Shown here in pieces: positions 14,448 through 22,750 of a DNA stretch of 23,604 bases. The DNA is from a virus. Numbering within the stretch: the stretch's first letter is position 1; every line of letters begins with the position of its first letter. The notes below the pieces were generated by a model. It had not been told where the DNA came from. It saw nothing but the letters and a program-made list of their open reading frames with translations, and did not search any database. The stretch lies in IMG/VR virus record IMGVR_UViG_3300042914_001259, positions 1-23,604 of that record; one strand, 5' to 3'. A program made the translations under genes and the position numbers.

Positions 14448-14681
14448 ATGACATTGACCCAGCAAGACCAATACACGCAGGCCATGAACGATCACGTTGG
14501 CGTTCTGATGGGCGCGACAGTCGTCAAGTGCACAGTCGTTCCTCTAGACGATGAGTGGCCTGATGAGCTCTGGACAGTTCTTCACCTTCGCACTGGTGAT
14601 GGCATGATCCTTGAGGTGGCTGTCAGTCAGGACGAGGAGGGAAATGGCCCAGGGCATCTGTTCATCGAACGCATTCAGTAG
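14448..14681 (+). CDS. Cassette protein 3, unknown
   Basis: A 77-residue acidic protein; ATG 14448 follows AAGGAG (14435-14440) and lies 14 bases after the previous stop. An N-terminal helix (QQDQYTQAMNDHVGVLMG) leads into alternating strands: ATVVKCTVVPLDDEWPDELWTVLHLRTGDGMILEVAVSQDEEGNGPGHLFIERI. The strand part reads like a small beta-barrel or beta-sheet domain of the kind found in short phage proteins of unknown function. It has a single cysteine and no membrane segment. I do not recognise a family. Co-transcribed with its neighbours from the promoter at 13694 by position. Confidence 0.7.
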   Translation: MTLTQQDQYTQAMNDHVGVLMGATVVKCTVVPLDDEWPDELWTVLHLRTGDGMILEVAVSQDEEGNGPGHLFIERIQ

Positions 14682-14711
14682 CAACCAACAACCAAAGAAG
14701 GAGAAAGCACA

Positions 14712-15218
14712 GTGGGCTATCACGTAGATTTGATGTGGGTGAACGCATGTATCCCAGCCGACAAACTCGATGAGGCGTATCAGATCCTGTGCGATCTGAA
14801 CAATCGCAACGACCTGAAGCGTGGAGGTGCCGGAGGTTACGCTTTCGGGGGAACCCCAGCAGGCGAGGAGCCTGTCAACTGGCCGCATCCGAATGTCTGG
14901 TTCTCATGGATGCCGTGGAACTATCCAGAGCTCTACTCCACGGCGCAGAGAATTCTGGAGGAGGTCGGGTTTGAGATGGCAATGGTTGACGGTGACCTGC
15001 ACTTCGTGGGTTACAGCAGCAAAACTGGTTGTGAGGACCGGTTCTTGGAGGCGCTGGCACCTTGCCTGATCGGCGTGGACGAGGTTGACCCATATTTCTG
15101 CTGGCACGGCGAAGATGACTCCATCTGGATGCAGGTTCTCCGTCAGGTCAATGGCGTGGACACTTTGGTCAACGTTGAGGCCAAGATGGTGCCGATGGAC
15201 AGCAAGGAAAGCTCATGA
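14712..15218 (+). CDS. Cassette protein 4, unknown conserved-looking phage protein
   Basis: A 168-residue protein starting at GTG 14712, with AAGAAGGAG (14696-14704) upstream. It begins GYHVDLMWVNACIPADKLDEAYQILCDLN and contains the tryptophan- and proline-rich stretch WPHPNVWFSWMPWNYPE, followed by AQRILEEVGFEMAMVDGDLHFVGY and a C-terminal FCWHGEDDSIWMQVLRQVNG. This arrangement, an alpha/beta protein with a WMPWNYPE motif and a GED-x-x-IW motif, resembles hypothetical proteins I have seen in diverse phages, but no activity is known to me. It has no catalytic signature or membrane segment. Its stop codon runs directly into a twin hairpin that ends the cassette. Confidence 0.7.
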   Translation: MGYHVDLMWVNACIPADKLDEAYQILCDLNNRNDLKRGGAGGYAFGGTPAGEEPVNWPHPNVWFSWMPWNYPELYSTAQRILEEVGFEMAMVDGDLHFVGYSSKTGCEDRFLEALAPCLIGVDEVDPYFCWHGEDDSIWMQVLRQVNGVDTLVNVEAKMVPMDSKESS

Positions 15219-15281
15219 TCTGAGGCTGTATCTGCTCCAGCCTCAGATGGGACCGCCGGTTTGTCGTGGGCCGGCGGTCCC
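15218..15281 (+). terminator. Twin perfect hairpins ending the cassette
   Basis: Two perfect 11-bp stems are placed end to end. The first pairs 15218-15228 with 15238-15248 (loop nine bases, left arm ATCTGAGGCTG). The second, GC-rich, pairs 15249-15259 with 15271-15281 (loop eleven bases, left arm GGGACCGCCGG) and is followed by TTCG rather than a long T-run. The first stem starts at the last base of the stop codon. This is the strongest terminator-like structure in the window; lack of a T-run is usual in actinobacteria. Confidence 0.8.
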
Positions 15282-15317
15282 TTCGCGTCTACCCTCACCA
15301 CTGCTGTCACAAGGCAC

Positions 15318-15326
15318 TGCTATGCT
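15318..15326 (+). promoter_or_regulatory. Extended -10 promoter upstream of the SSB gene
   Basis: TGC followed by TATGCT (15321-15326) is a full extended -10 element (TGN plus hexamer with four of six matches). No -35 is evident at the right distance, which extended -10 promoters tolerate. A start near 15333 would give a leader of about 30 bases containing the strong AAGGAGG at 15352-15358. Confidence 0.5.
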
Positions 15327-15362
15327 GAGCCTGCCGCATCAATGCGAGATCAAGGAGGAACT

Positions 15363-15755
15363 ATGAGTGCTGTAGTAACCATCATTGGTAACGTGACTCG
15401 CGACGCTGAACTGAGGTACACGTCGTCGGGCCTTTCTGTCGGCTCCTTCAGCGTTGCTGTCTCAGAGCGCCAGAGGGGACCAGGTGGAGATTGGCAGGAG
15501 GGTGAGCCGTCCTACTATGACGTCACTTGCTTTCGCTTGTTGGGCGAGTCCGTGGCTGAGACTGTCGCCAAAGGTGACCGAGTCATTGTGACTGGCCGGC
15601 TGAAGCAGTCACGCTGGGAGCAGGACGGCAACAAGCGCAGCAAGGTTGAGGTCATCGCTGATGACGTCGCCAAATCGGTTCTGTGGGCAGCGAAGGGCGA
15701 TAGCCCACGCTCCCCGAGCAATACGCGTAGCATGTCCGAAGAAGATCCGTTCTGA
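15363..15755 (+). CDS. ssb: Single-stranded DNA-binding protein
   Basis: A 130-residue protein; ATG 15363 is set by AAGGAGG (15352-15358). The OB-fold of bacterial-type SSB is clear: VVTIIGNVTRDAELRYTSSGL, then VGSFSVAVSERQR, the YYDVTCFRLLGESVAETVAKGDRVIVTGRL segment and a KVEVIADDVAKSVLWA ending. The linker is only about 20 residues, and the C-terminus is SEEDPF, an acidic tip like the DDIPF of bacterial SSBs that recruits partner proteins. It would coat single-stranded DNA during phage replication or recombination. The gene is out of place between the cassette and the tail chaperones; its own extended -10 promoter and the terminator upstream suggest separate control. The tail chaperone starts ten bases after its stop. 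Confidence 0.9.
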   Translation: MSAVVTIIGNVTRDAELRYTSSGLSVGSFSVAVSERQRGPGGDWQEGEPSYYDVTCFRLLGESVAETVAKGDRVIVTGRLKQSRWEQDGNKRSKVEVIADDVAKSVLWAAKGDSPRSPSNTRSMSEEDPF

Positions 15756-15765
15756 GGGGATGGCG

Positions 15766-16104
15766 ATGAGCAAGAGCAAAGATGGCGTAGAGCTGCTATC
15801 CGATGGCCGAGTCAAACTGGTGATTGACGGAACGTCGAATGTGCTTCGCCGGCCAAAGATCGGTGAGTTGCGGACGTTCGTCGAGGCCATCGAGTCGCTC
15901 GGTAAGAACCCTACAGAGGCCGATCGTTCGTTCATGGCTGGCGCTGAGGACGTCGCAGACTGGTGGCGTAACGTTGTCGCGACCCTTTCCGATGGGACAC
16001 TTTCGCAGGATCTAGACGAGCTGCCTGTCTGGCTCCTTGCCGGCGAACTCCTCGGTACGACCATCAGCCATTGGCGAGAGGTCCCTTACCAGTCTGGCGG
16101 TTGA
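15766..16104 (+). CDS. Tail assembly chaperone, short (gpG-like) form
   Basis: A 112-residue protein. Of two nearby in-frame ATGs (15760, 15766), 15766 is preferred because AGGGG (15755-15759) sits six bases before it. It starts with a beta-rich half (VELLSDGRVKLVIDGTSNVLRRPKIGELRTFVEAIESLG), followed by helices around ADWWRNVVATL and ELPVWLLAGELLGTTISHWREVP. This layout and the position just before the tape measure gene are those of the first of the two tail chaperones that bind the tape measure during tail assembly. The downstream frame overlaps by more than 100 bases in the -1 frame, as in lambda gpG/gpGT. Confidence 0.7.
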   Translation: MSKSKDGVELLSDGRVKLVIDGTSNVLRRPKIGELRTFVEAIESLGKNPTEADRSFMAGAEDVADWWRNVVATLSDGTLSQDLDELPVWLLAGELLGTTISHWREVPYQSGG

Positions 16105-16460
16105 CCGGAGCCGGTCCGTCAGACTCCCAGGCTCCCCCGACAGCATTGGCTGGCTCCTCGCTCGAGTGGTTCGCAGTCCTTTATCGGCGCTGCGCCAACA
16201 CGTTCGGCTGGTCACCAGCTGCTGTGAACGAGATGGAGGCTTGGGAGATCGGCGCTGCCTTAGGTTCAGCGACCGAGGAAACTGAGGCTTGGCTGGCGAT
16301 GAACCGTCCGGCTGACAACCCTGCTGACGTACAATCTAAGAGCCGTGATCTTGTGGCAGAAAGGGTTTTAGCCCATCGTGAGGGCCGCCCACAGCCAGAA
16401 GCATCGGTGATGAGTACCGGTCAGGTCGGCATGTTGCAGGAGCGTTTGCGTGTCAGTTAG
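16083..16460 (+). CDS. Tail assembly chaperone extension (gpT-like), made by -1 frameshift
   Basis: This frame is open from 15972 to the TAG at 16458-16460 and overlaps the short chaperone in the -1 frame. It has no ATG near its beginning, and the only early starts (TTG 16071, 16101) lack a ribosome-binding site. The unique part includes SSLEWFAVLYRRCANTFGWSP, then AAVNEMEAWEIGAALGSA and a RDLVAERVLAHREGRPQPEA tail, like the second domain of long tail chaperones. A -1 shift at CCCTTAC (16083-16089) would give a fusion of about 231 residues. The site re-pairs well for proline but poorly for tyrosine, so the exact slip point is uncertain. The tape measure gene overlaps its end by 11 bases. Confidence 0.6.
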   Translation, partial: PLPVWRLTGAGPSDSQAPPTALAGSSLEWFAVLYRRCANTFGWSPAAVNEMEAWEIGAALGSATEETEAWLAMNRPADNPADVQSKSRDLVAERVLAHREGRPQPEASVMSTGQVGMLQERLRVS

Positions 16461-18942
16461 GGAAACTCTTGAGTTGGATATCAGTCCGGCGCTGGCTTCC
16501 ATTGAGGAGCTCGGGAGCCGGCTGACCAACGTCGCGCAGGCGTTTGGCGAAGTGCTGTCCGACTCCATGCAGGCAGCTCTCGCTGGTCTACCAATCATTC
16601 AGCCAGAGGTTGATGCGACAGGCGTCACCGAGGAAGTTTCAGAAGCTCTTGCTGAGGCGACGGCAGAGGATCGCCCTGTTGAGGTCACAGTTGACGCTGA
16701 CGCTTCCGCCATTACAGAGGCCGGTGACGAGGCCGCAGCTGCGATTGACACCGAGGTTGAACTTTCTGTTTCTGTTGACTCAACAGCAGTGGATGAGTTC
16801 AATCAGCAGGTTGAGGAAACAGGTAAGAGTGCTGACACCGCGACTGAGTCTGTTGAGGGCATGGGCGGTGCTGCTGGCTTCTTAGGAGCGAAGTTAGGCA
16901 CTGCGAAAGCAGGATTGGCTGGCCTAACAACTGGTGCGGCTGCTGTCGCTGCTGGGGCAGCTGGCGCTGCGGTTGGCGTCAAGTTTCTGTATGACGCTGC
17001 GTTCGAATCTGTCGCTGTCACCCAAACCTGGGAGAACACGCTTGGGGCATTGGGTTCCCGCATTGAGGACCTAGAGTCCGGTAGCACCGGGTTCAGTCAG
17101 AGTTTGCGCCAGTTGGCTCAGGACACAGGCTCGTCCGATGAGGCGGTGCTGATCGCGACGTTGCGATATACGCAGTTCCAGCAGGCTGCCGGTCTAGCAG
17201 ACGATGAGATCGTAAAGAACACGCAAAACATCGCTGCGTTGGCTGCTCAGGTTCGCATCAACAATCCGCAACTGGGCACAATGGACGAGATCATCAGGAC
17301 CCTTTCTCGGAGTCTTGGCCGTGGCGGTCCACGCCTTCAGCAATACGGCATTGACATCAACACCGCAGCGATTGAAGTCCGCGCCCTGGAAATGACAGGC
17401 AAGGCTGCTGCTGATGAGTTGACTGGCGCTGAGAAGTCTGCTGCGGGTCTCTCGCTGGCGTTAGAGCAGGTTGCCCCGAATGCTCAAAGCGTCGCAGACG
17501 GCATGAGCAATGTGCAAGTCGCATCGGACCGCGCCAGCGAGAAGTTCGGTGACGCTCTGGAGGTCTTGGGCGAACCAGTTGTCGAACCGATCACCGAGGC
17601 CTTAGTGGATTTGGCCGAAGCGTTCGAGGGTTTGGCGAATGTCGTTGCACAGTCTGTGCCGTATATCAGCGCATTCTTGAGCGAGGCTCGCAATCTTGGT
17701 GATTGGGTCAACGACAACCTTGATCCGATCTCAAAGTTCCTTGCACTAGAAGCACCTGATGGCCAGTCATGGCTCGAGTTCGGTGAGGACGTTCGTGGAG
17801 GTGGCGAAGATGTTCAGGAAACAGTTTCTGATACGACTGTCTCCTTCAATGACTTTGGTGATGCCGTAAATGTTGCTTTCAGCAGTGCTGGTCAGATCAT
17901 TGGCGAGGCAGTGTCCACTGTTGCTGGTTTCGGTCGCGAAGCTGCGATCGCCGCGCAAAGCATGACTGTGTTGGCTGAGGCTGGTGCGTCGAATCTTCCC
18001 ACAGTCCTGAGCCTGTTCCAAGACATTACAGATGAAACTACGCCTGACCAGTTGAAAGCCAATCTTGACGAGCAGGTTGCTCTCACGCAGCAATGGGTAA
18101 CAACCATGTATCAGACGCAGGCTGATGGGTTCGGCAACGTGACTACACTCTTGGCGCAGCTCGGGCCGGAGCGGTCAGCGATGCTAGTCGGCATGTACGG
18201 GACACAGCTGCAGGATCTTGAGAATCATCTAGCCCAGGTATACGCAGCCGAGCAGCAGGCTCGAGTGGCCTTGAACGAATTGGCAGTCAGGGAGTTCCTC
18301 CGGTTGCGGGGAATCACTGGTGCCGAGGCCGACGCCATTGTTGGTGTGTTCAGAGCCAACCTGCAACTTGGCGTTCCAGCAGCTCAGGAGCTGGATGCTG
18401 TCATCCGCAACGCTGAGACTAAGAAACTCGCCGGCATGACAGCCTTTGGCGACTTCGGCACGGCAGTCACCAAGAGCGTTCAGGACGTTGTAAACGAGAC
18501 TGAGGGTCGGGCGATCGCTGACAATCTTGACAAAGGCTTGGGCGCTGGGCTTTCTAAGGAGCAGGCGCAGGCTGTATGGCAGGCAGCAATCTACGCTCAA
18601 AGGGTCAAAGACAAGATCAACGAGATTCTTGGAGTGAAGTCGCCGTCCACAGAGATGATGAGAACAGGTTACGAGTTGGCGCGCGGTTTGGCCATAGGCA
18701 TCGAGAGCAACACTGGTCTTGTCGACACAGCAATCGGGAGGCTGGGTAGTAGTGCGCTAGGTCTGAGTCTTACCGGCGCAGCTGGGGCTACTACCGCAGC
18801 AGGCAACATCGCTATCACTGTGCCCATCACAGTCGCTGCTGGCATGACCGCTGAGGACGGGGCGCGAATCGGTGAAGCAGCCGGCGAGGCCGTCGCTGAC
18901 CAGTTGCGTCGCCGGATGAGACTGGAGGCGATGGTCGCATGA
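16450..18942 (+). CDS. Tape measure protein
   Basis: An 830-residue protein starting at GTG 16450, seven bases after AGGAG (16438-16442). An acidic, alanine- and threonine-rich N-terminal part (to about 135) is followed by a glycine/alanine hydrophobic segment (about 137-185, GAAAVAAGAAGAAVGVKFLY) that could insert into the host membrane during DNA delivery. Long helical stretches fill the middle. The C-terminal part has the NEILGVKSPSTEMMRTGYEL motif at about residue 725-745, common in tape measure proteins. By the usual relation of about 0.15 nm per residue the tail would be near 125 nm. It lies between chaperones and minor tail genes as expected, and overlaps the next gene by ATGA. Confidence 0.85.
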   Translation: MSVRETLELDISPALASIEELGSRLTNVAQAFGEVLSDSMQAALAGLPIIQPEVDATGVTEEVSEALAEATAEDRPVEVTVDADASAITEAGDEAAAAIDTEVELSVSVDSTAVDEFNQQVEETGKSADTATESVEGMGGAAGFLGAKLGTAKAGLAGLTTGAAAVAAGAAGAAVGVKFLYDAAFESVAVTQTWENTLGALGSRIEDLESGSTGFSQSLRQLAQDTGSSDEAVLIATLRYTQFQQAAGLADDEIVKNTQNIAALAAQVRINNPQLGTMDEIIRTLSRSLGRGGPRLQQYGIDINTAAIEVRALEMTGKAAADELTGAEKSAAGLSLALEQVAPNAQSVADGMSNVQVASDRASEKFGDALEVLGEPVVEPITEALVDLAEAFEGLANVVAQSVPYISAFLSEARNLGDWVNDNLDPISKFLALEAPDGQSWLEFGEDVRGGGEDVQETVSDTTVSFNDFGDAVNVAFSSAGQIIGEAVSTVAGFGREAAIAAQSMTVLAEAGASNLPTVLSLFQDITDETTPDQLKANLDEQVALTQQWVTTMYQTQADGFGNVTTLLAQLGPERSAMLVGMYGTQLQDLENHLAQVYAAEQQARVALNELAVREFLRLRGITGAEADAIVGVFRANLQLGVPAAQELDAVIRNAETKKLAGMTAFGDFGTAVTKSVQDVVNETEGRAIADNLDKGLGAGLSKEQAQAVWQAAIYAQRVKDKINEILGVKSPSTEMMRTGYELARGLAIGIESNTGLVDTAIGRLGSSALGLSLTGAAGATTAAGNIAITVPITVAAGMTAEDGARIGEAAGEAVADQLRRRMRLEAMVA

Positions 18943-21731
18943 GTTGGAATCCGAATCGCGCGGCCGGCTGCGTCTATGGGATGGAGTGGCTGCCGACCCG
19001 TCAAGTAGATCGGCCCGTGGCTGGAACAGGTGGAGCCTCGTACTCATGGACCGTGGACTCAACTGTTGCTGAGGACATCGACCGGCTGTGGCTTTACTCC
19101 GGCAAGGAGGTGCCGAACGCCTATGACACGGTAGACATTTATGACGCTGCCGACCTGGAGCCGGTCGTCGTTGAGACAGATACCTATCTGATGAGCGGTG
19201 ATGGTGACTCGAGCCGGTTCATCCGCCCGACTGGTGCGATCTATGGCACGTTGCCTCCTGGCTCGCTCGGCAACGGGACGTATAGCGTCAATCAGACCCG
19301 TATGACAGCAGCTAGCCGCGACTGGTACGAGTTGATCGATGACTCTCCATTTACGGCAGGCACCTACCAGGGCTGGTGGACTAGCACAGTCGTGGCGTTC
19401 TTTGACCCTGTGCCGGTGCTGAACGATGAGTTCATTGGGTTGGTGCCGTGGCCTAAGGAGTTCTACCCGATTGGTAGCGCAGACGTTCTGAGTCCCTTCA
19501 GCCAATGGTCGTTTGTCGCTGATGGTCTAGAGACTGGCCTGAGTGGGCGCAGAATCTTGGGGCTGACAGTTTCGTGTGTGGCGCAACGAATCATTGACCC
19601 GAGAGCTCGTGGCTCCGAGTTCGATCAGCCGGTTCGGATCCGGCCGGCTATCTACGTCAACGGTGCGACAGTCTGGGGTCAGGCTCAGTTGATGCCATCC
19701 CAGCCGCAAACGATCTCCTACACCTGGTACAACAACCCTGTGACTGGCCTGCCGTGGACTGAAACAGATCTTGAGGATTTCGACTCGACAAACGAGATTC
19801 TCTGGCTGATGTCACGACCGGATGACCCTGAAGTGATCGATGCTGTCGGTGGCGCTATCTACCGTGTTGAGGCGGTAGTGACGCACTGCGAGGAGACTCG
19901 TTCGGCTGTAGCACGCCGTGTTGACTCGCAGCAGCTGTTCGGCTGGAACCAATGGTCGGTTGAGGCCATCAGCGGTGGGCCATGGGGCAAGACCAGCGGT
20001 GACCTGTTCCTGTTCAATGCCCGACTAGATGAGCAGCAGGCAGTCGACTGGCGTCCTACGTTGTCCTCAGAGGGCCTGTCGGTGCGCGCCTTAGGGGTTG
20101 GCACAGGAAACGCCAACAACGTCACAGAGGTCCAACCAGCGTTCATTGAGGGCATCCCTCGGTCGGAAGGCTCAGGCACTGGCTACGCTCCAGCCGTTCT
20201 GCTTCAGCGTGATGACAACGATCTGTCAGTTGACGGACAGCCCTATGCAGCGTTGCAGGACTTCTACGGCTTCGGATTGGTGCGAGAGCCTGGACAACCG
20301 ATTCTGTTACAAGTCCTTGACATTGACACCGAACCGGACCGAGTGCGTTTCTACGCTCGAGCCGAAGGGGACGGCCTGCCAGAGAACAATCTGTGCGTGT
20401 ATGTCATTGACGTACTCGGCAACACCATCGCAACCTCCACAGTTGTGACCCCGATGATGCTTGAGGCAGCCGGCGCGTGGCAGCTGTTCGACCTGCCTTT
20501 GACGACTACTGGCACATGGTCAACACCAGACCTATACGTGGCGTTTCTGTTTGCGTCTGGTGATGGCACCGGCTGGCAGGTTCTATCATTCACTGACGGG
20601 ACCAATGAGCCTGGGGCCAGCAGTGGAGGCTTGTTCCCAGCGTTCACCATCGGGTTCGCAGCAACTGGCGTGACGACTGAACTGATCGCATACGGTGGCG
20701 ATCCAGCCGACTTCCGCAACGACGGAACAACCTCAATCGCAGTCGGTGTTGCGCCAGAAACCCCGACCGGATTGACCGCGACCTACTACGGCTTCAACGA
20801 TTCGGACCCCTTGAACCTCAACCTGCCACTCATCGCCTTGCAGTGGGATGGTGTCACAGAGGAGGCCGAATGCTCAGAGGTCGCGTACTACGAGATTCAG
20901 AGACGGTCATATGTGGCCGACGCAGGTTTCTACGTGGACTCTGGCTGGCAGACCATCTTCCACGCCGAGGTTGATGGCTCAGAGGAGACATACACAGCGT
21001 ATGACGTCGAAGCGATTCGTGGCTCAACGGCCGGCTCAGGCAATGAGTATCGGGTTCGCATCGTGTCCACCACAGGGTTCGCTTCGGACTGGTCCGAGAC
21101 AGACGAGGTCGCCCCACCAGTTGATGATTACTGCGGGTACTTGTTTGCCTCCAACGTGTTTCCGCTGCGCAACATCTGGCTGATGGATGTTGGCGAGCGT
21201 AGCTATCAGATGCTCGAGCGTGTCACCTACTACGAGTTCGAGGACCGTGACGGGGCGCTTCCGGTTCGCGGTCTCAGTGACCGGCTTGATGAGTTTGAGG
21301 TTCAACTGCTGGTTGGCGCTGATGGGGCACGTAACAATCTGCCTGACATCGCAGATTTCGGGACGCGTGGCCGGCTGCGCTTTGGGAACCTATCAACATT
21401 TGCCGGCAACAAACGTCTGCCTGCTGCGACGCAGGATCAACTTGGACTACGAGACCCTCTCCGACTCCCGTATTTGGCAGTTCTTGACAATCGAGGCAAC
21501 CGTTGGTTTGCGTCAGTTGAGACTCCGACCGGCGTCGAACAGGAACCTGGAGGAAGGCACTCGTATCGTGCGCAGGTGCGGGAGATTACCCGCCAGCCAG
21601 AGGTCGTGACGCTAGTAGCCTCCCCTGATGACGCGACGGTACTCGTTTCACAGTTTGTCTACGATCTGCTGACGGTCGACCCTGAGCCACCTGTGCCCCC
21701 GTTGCCTCCTGGGCCTTATCCCGGTAGTTGA
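18939..21731 (+). CDS. Large minor tail protein with FN3 and Dit-like regions
   Basis: A 930-residue protein coupled to the tape measure gene by ATGA. Residues 1-380 form a beta-rich N-terminal part of unknown family. Residues about 445-590 look like a beta-sandwich of the carbohydrate-binding or jelly-roll kind (QPILLQVLDIDTEPDRVRFY, then a segment ending GWQVLSFTDG). Residues about 607-726 are a fibronectin type III-like domain (PETPTGLTATYYG to SDWSETDEVAPP). The C-terminal part (about 735-915) resembles a distal tail protein: LPVRGLSDRLDEFEVQLLVG, RLRFG, and LAVLDNRGNRWFASVETPTG. The tail is proline-rich (PEPPVPPLPPGPYPGS). It probably forms part of the tail tip, linking the tube to the hub and contacting host sugars. 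The domain assignments are by pattern only. Confidence 0.7.
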   Translation: MSWNPNRAAGCVYGMEWLPTRQVDRPVAGTGGASYSWTVDSTVAEDIDRLWLYSGKEVPNAYDTVDIYDAADLEPVVVETDTYLMSGDGDSSRFIRPTGAIYGTLPPGSLGNGTYSVNQTRMTAASRDWYELIDDSPFTAGTYQGWWTSTVVAFFDPVPVLNDEFIGLVPWPKEFYPIGSADVLSPFSQWSFVADGLETGLSGRRILGLTVSCVAQRIIDPRARGSEFDQPVRIRPAIYVNGATVWGQAQLMPSQPQTISYTWYNNPVTGLPWTETDLEDFDSTNEILWLMSRPDDPEVIDAVGGAIYRVEAVVTHCEETRSAVARRVDSQQLFGWNQWSVEAISGGPWGKTSGDLFLFNARLDEQQAVDWRPTLSSEGLSVRALGVGTGNANNVTEVQPAFIEGIPRSEGSGTGYAPAVLLQRDDNDLSVDGQPYAALQDFYGFGLVREPGQPILLQVLDIDTEPDRVRFYARAEGDGLPENNLCVYVIDVLGNTIATSTVVTPMMLEAAGAWQLFDLPLTTTGTWSTPDLYVAFLFASGDGTGWQVLSFTDGTNEPGASSGGLFPAFTIGFAATGVTTELIAYGGDPADFRNDGTTSIAVGVAPETPTGLTATYYGFNDSDPLNLNLPLIALQWDGVTEEAECSEVAYYEIQRRSYVADAGFYVDSGWQTIFHAEVDGSEETYTAYDVEAIRGSTAGSGNEYRVRIVSTTGFASDWSETDEVAPPVDDYCGYLFASNVFPLRNIWLMDVGERSYQMLERVTYYEFEDRDGALPVRGLSDRLDEFEVQLLVGADGARNNLPDIADFGTRGRLRFGNLSTFAGNKRLPAATQDQLGLRDPLRLPYLAVLDNRGNRWFASVETPTGVEQEPGGRHSYRAQVREITRQPEVVTLVASPDDATVLVSQFVYDLLTVDPEPPVPPLPPGPYPGS

Positions 21732-21733
21732 CG

Positions 21734-22750
21734 ATGCTGGCATACGCGATTGAGTGGCAGGTCACAGACGCTGCTGGCGTCACGATCGGTGCAGCAGGCT
21801 CAACTGGTGGAAGCATCACCTGGGATGGGCGCGCAACCATCCAGCGTGTCTGCCGTGGAGCGTCATTCGATCCTGCTGACTGGTCAGAGATAAACCCTCT
21901 CACCGATTGGCTCGTCCCTGTGTTCAGAACGAGTGAAGGTGTAGCAACGCGTCTCGGAATGTTCACAGTCGCTGGGCTTCCAGAGCGCTTTATCGCCGGC
22001 TCGGTCAAAACACCTCCCGAGCCTTACTTGGCTGACGCAGGGATCCTTCTCGGGTCAGCCTCCCCGTACAATCTGTCAGGGCGGGCCGGCGAGCAGCTAG
22101 ACCAAGTCTTGGCCCGCGTCTGCGATGCTGCTGGCGTCACCCGACGCAGAATCGATCCTGTCGGTGATCTGATCGGTGAGCCAGTCGCCTATCCGGTCGG
22201 CACGAAGTTCATTGATGCGCTACGAGGTTTCGCTGATCTTGCTGGGCTCCTCCCACCGCATTTTGACCGTGACGGTTTCCTCGTCCTCAAGAGTTACCCG
22301 TCTGGCGAGATTGAGCCTGTTGCGAGCTATTCTGGACCGTCCATCATCAGCGAGTCCCGTATTGAGGACAGCGACCTGTTTACGGCTCCAAACGTTTGGC
22401 TCGTAATCGGTGGCGGCGGCACTGGTGGCCCGATCGTCGTTCAGCAAGAGATCGCGCCAGACGCACCAAATAGCGTGCCCAACCGTGGCGGACGCAGGAT
22501 TGTGCAGGTGTACCGCGAGCAGGGCATCGACTCGATAGCGCAGGCGCAACGCATCGCTGGCGTGCGTGCCGAGCTATCCCGCCAATCGTTTCGGAGTATT
22601 GACTTTTCAGGCGCACCAAACCCCGATCATGATTGCTACGGGGTTGTCGAAGTGAACGGCAAGCGCTACTTCGAGACTGGCTGGACGTTGCCTCTCGTGA
22701 TCGGACGTGAGATGAGACACAGTGTTTCGTCAAGATTGGAGCTGGCATGA
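21734..22750 (+). CDS. Tail hub-like minor tail protein
   Basis: A 338-residue protein. ATG 21734 is chosen; TTG 21728, overlapping the upstream stop, would add only two residues and neither has a strong ribosome-binding site. The N-terminal part (WQVTDAAGVTIGAAGSTGGSITWDGRATIQRVCRG) is followed by TDWLVPVFRTSEG...RLGMFTVAGLP, then an AGEQLDQVLARVCDAAGVTRR region and YPVGTKFIDALRGFADLAGL...FDRDGFLVLKSYP. This order, with a paired 'G-T-x-x-x-D-A-L' and 'F-D-x-D-G' element, matches the hub (gp27/Tal-like) proteins that sit beneath the Dit ring in siphovirus tails. Its stop overlaps the next ATG (ATGA), in line with a tightly translated tip operon. Confidence 0.7.
   Translation: MLAYAIEWQVTDAAGVTIGAAGSTGGSITWDGRATIQRVCRGASFDPADWSEINPLTDWLVPVFRTSEGVATRLGMFTVAGLPERFIAGSVKTPPEPYLADAGILLGSASPYNLSGRAGEQLDQVLARVCDAAGVTRRRIDPVGDLIGEPVAYPVGTKFIDALRGFADLAGLLPPHFDRDGFLVLKSYPSGEIEPVASYSGPSIISESRIEDSDLFTAPNVWLVIGGGGTGGPIVVQQEIAPDAPNSVPNRGGRRIVQVYREQGIDSIAQAQRIAGVRAELSRQSFRSIDFSGAPNPDHDCYGVVEVNGKRYFETGWTLPLVIGREMRHSVSSRLELA

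Noticed and set aside
16071-16460. Independent gene starting at TTG 16071
   Set aside because: There is no ribosome-binding site, TTG is a weak start, and the overlap and position match a frameshifted chaperone extension better.
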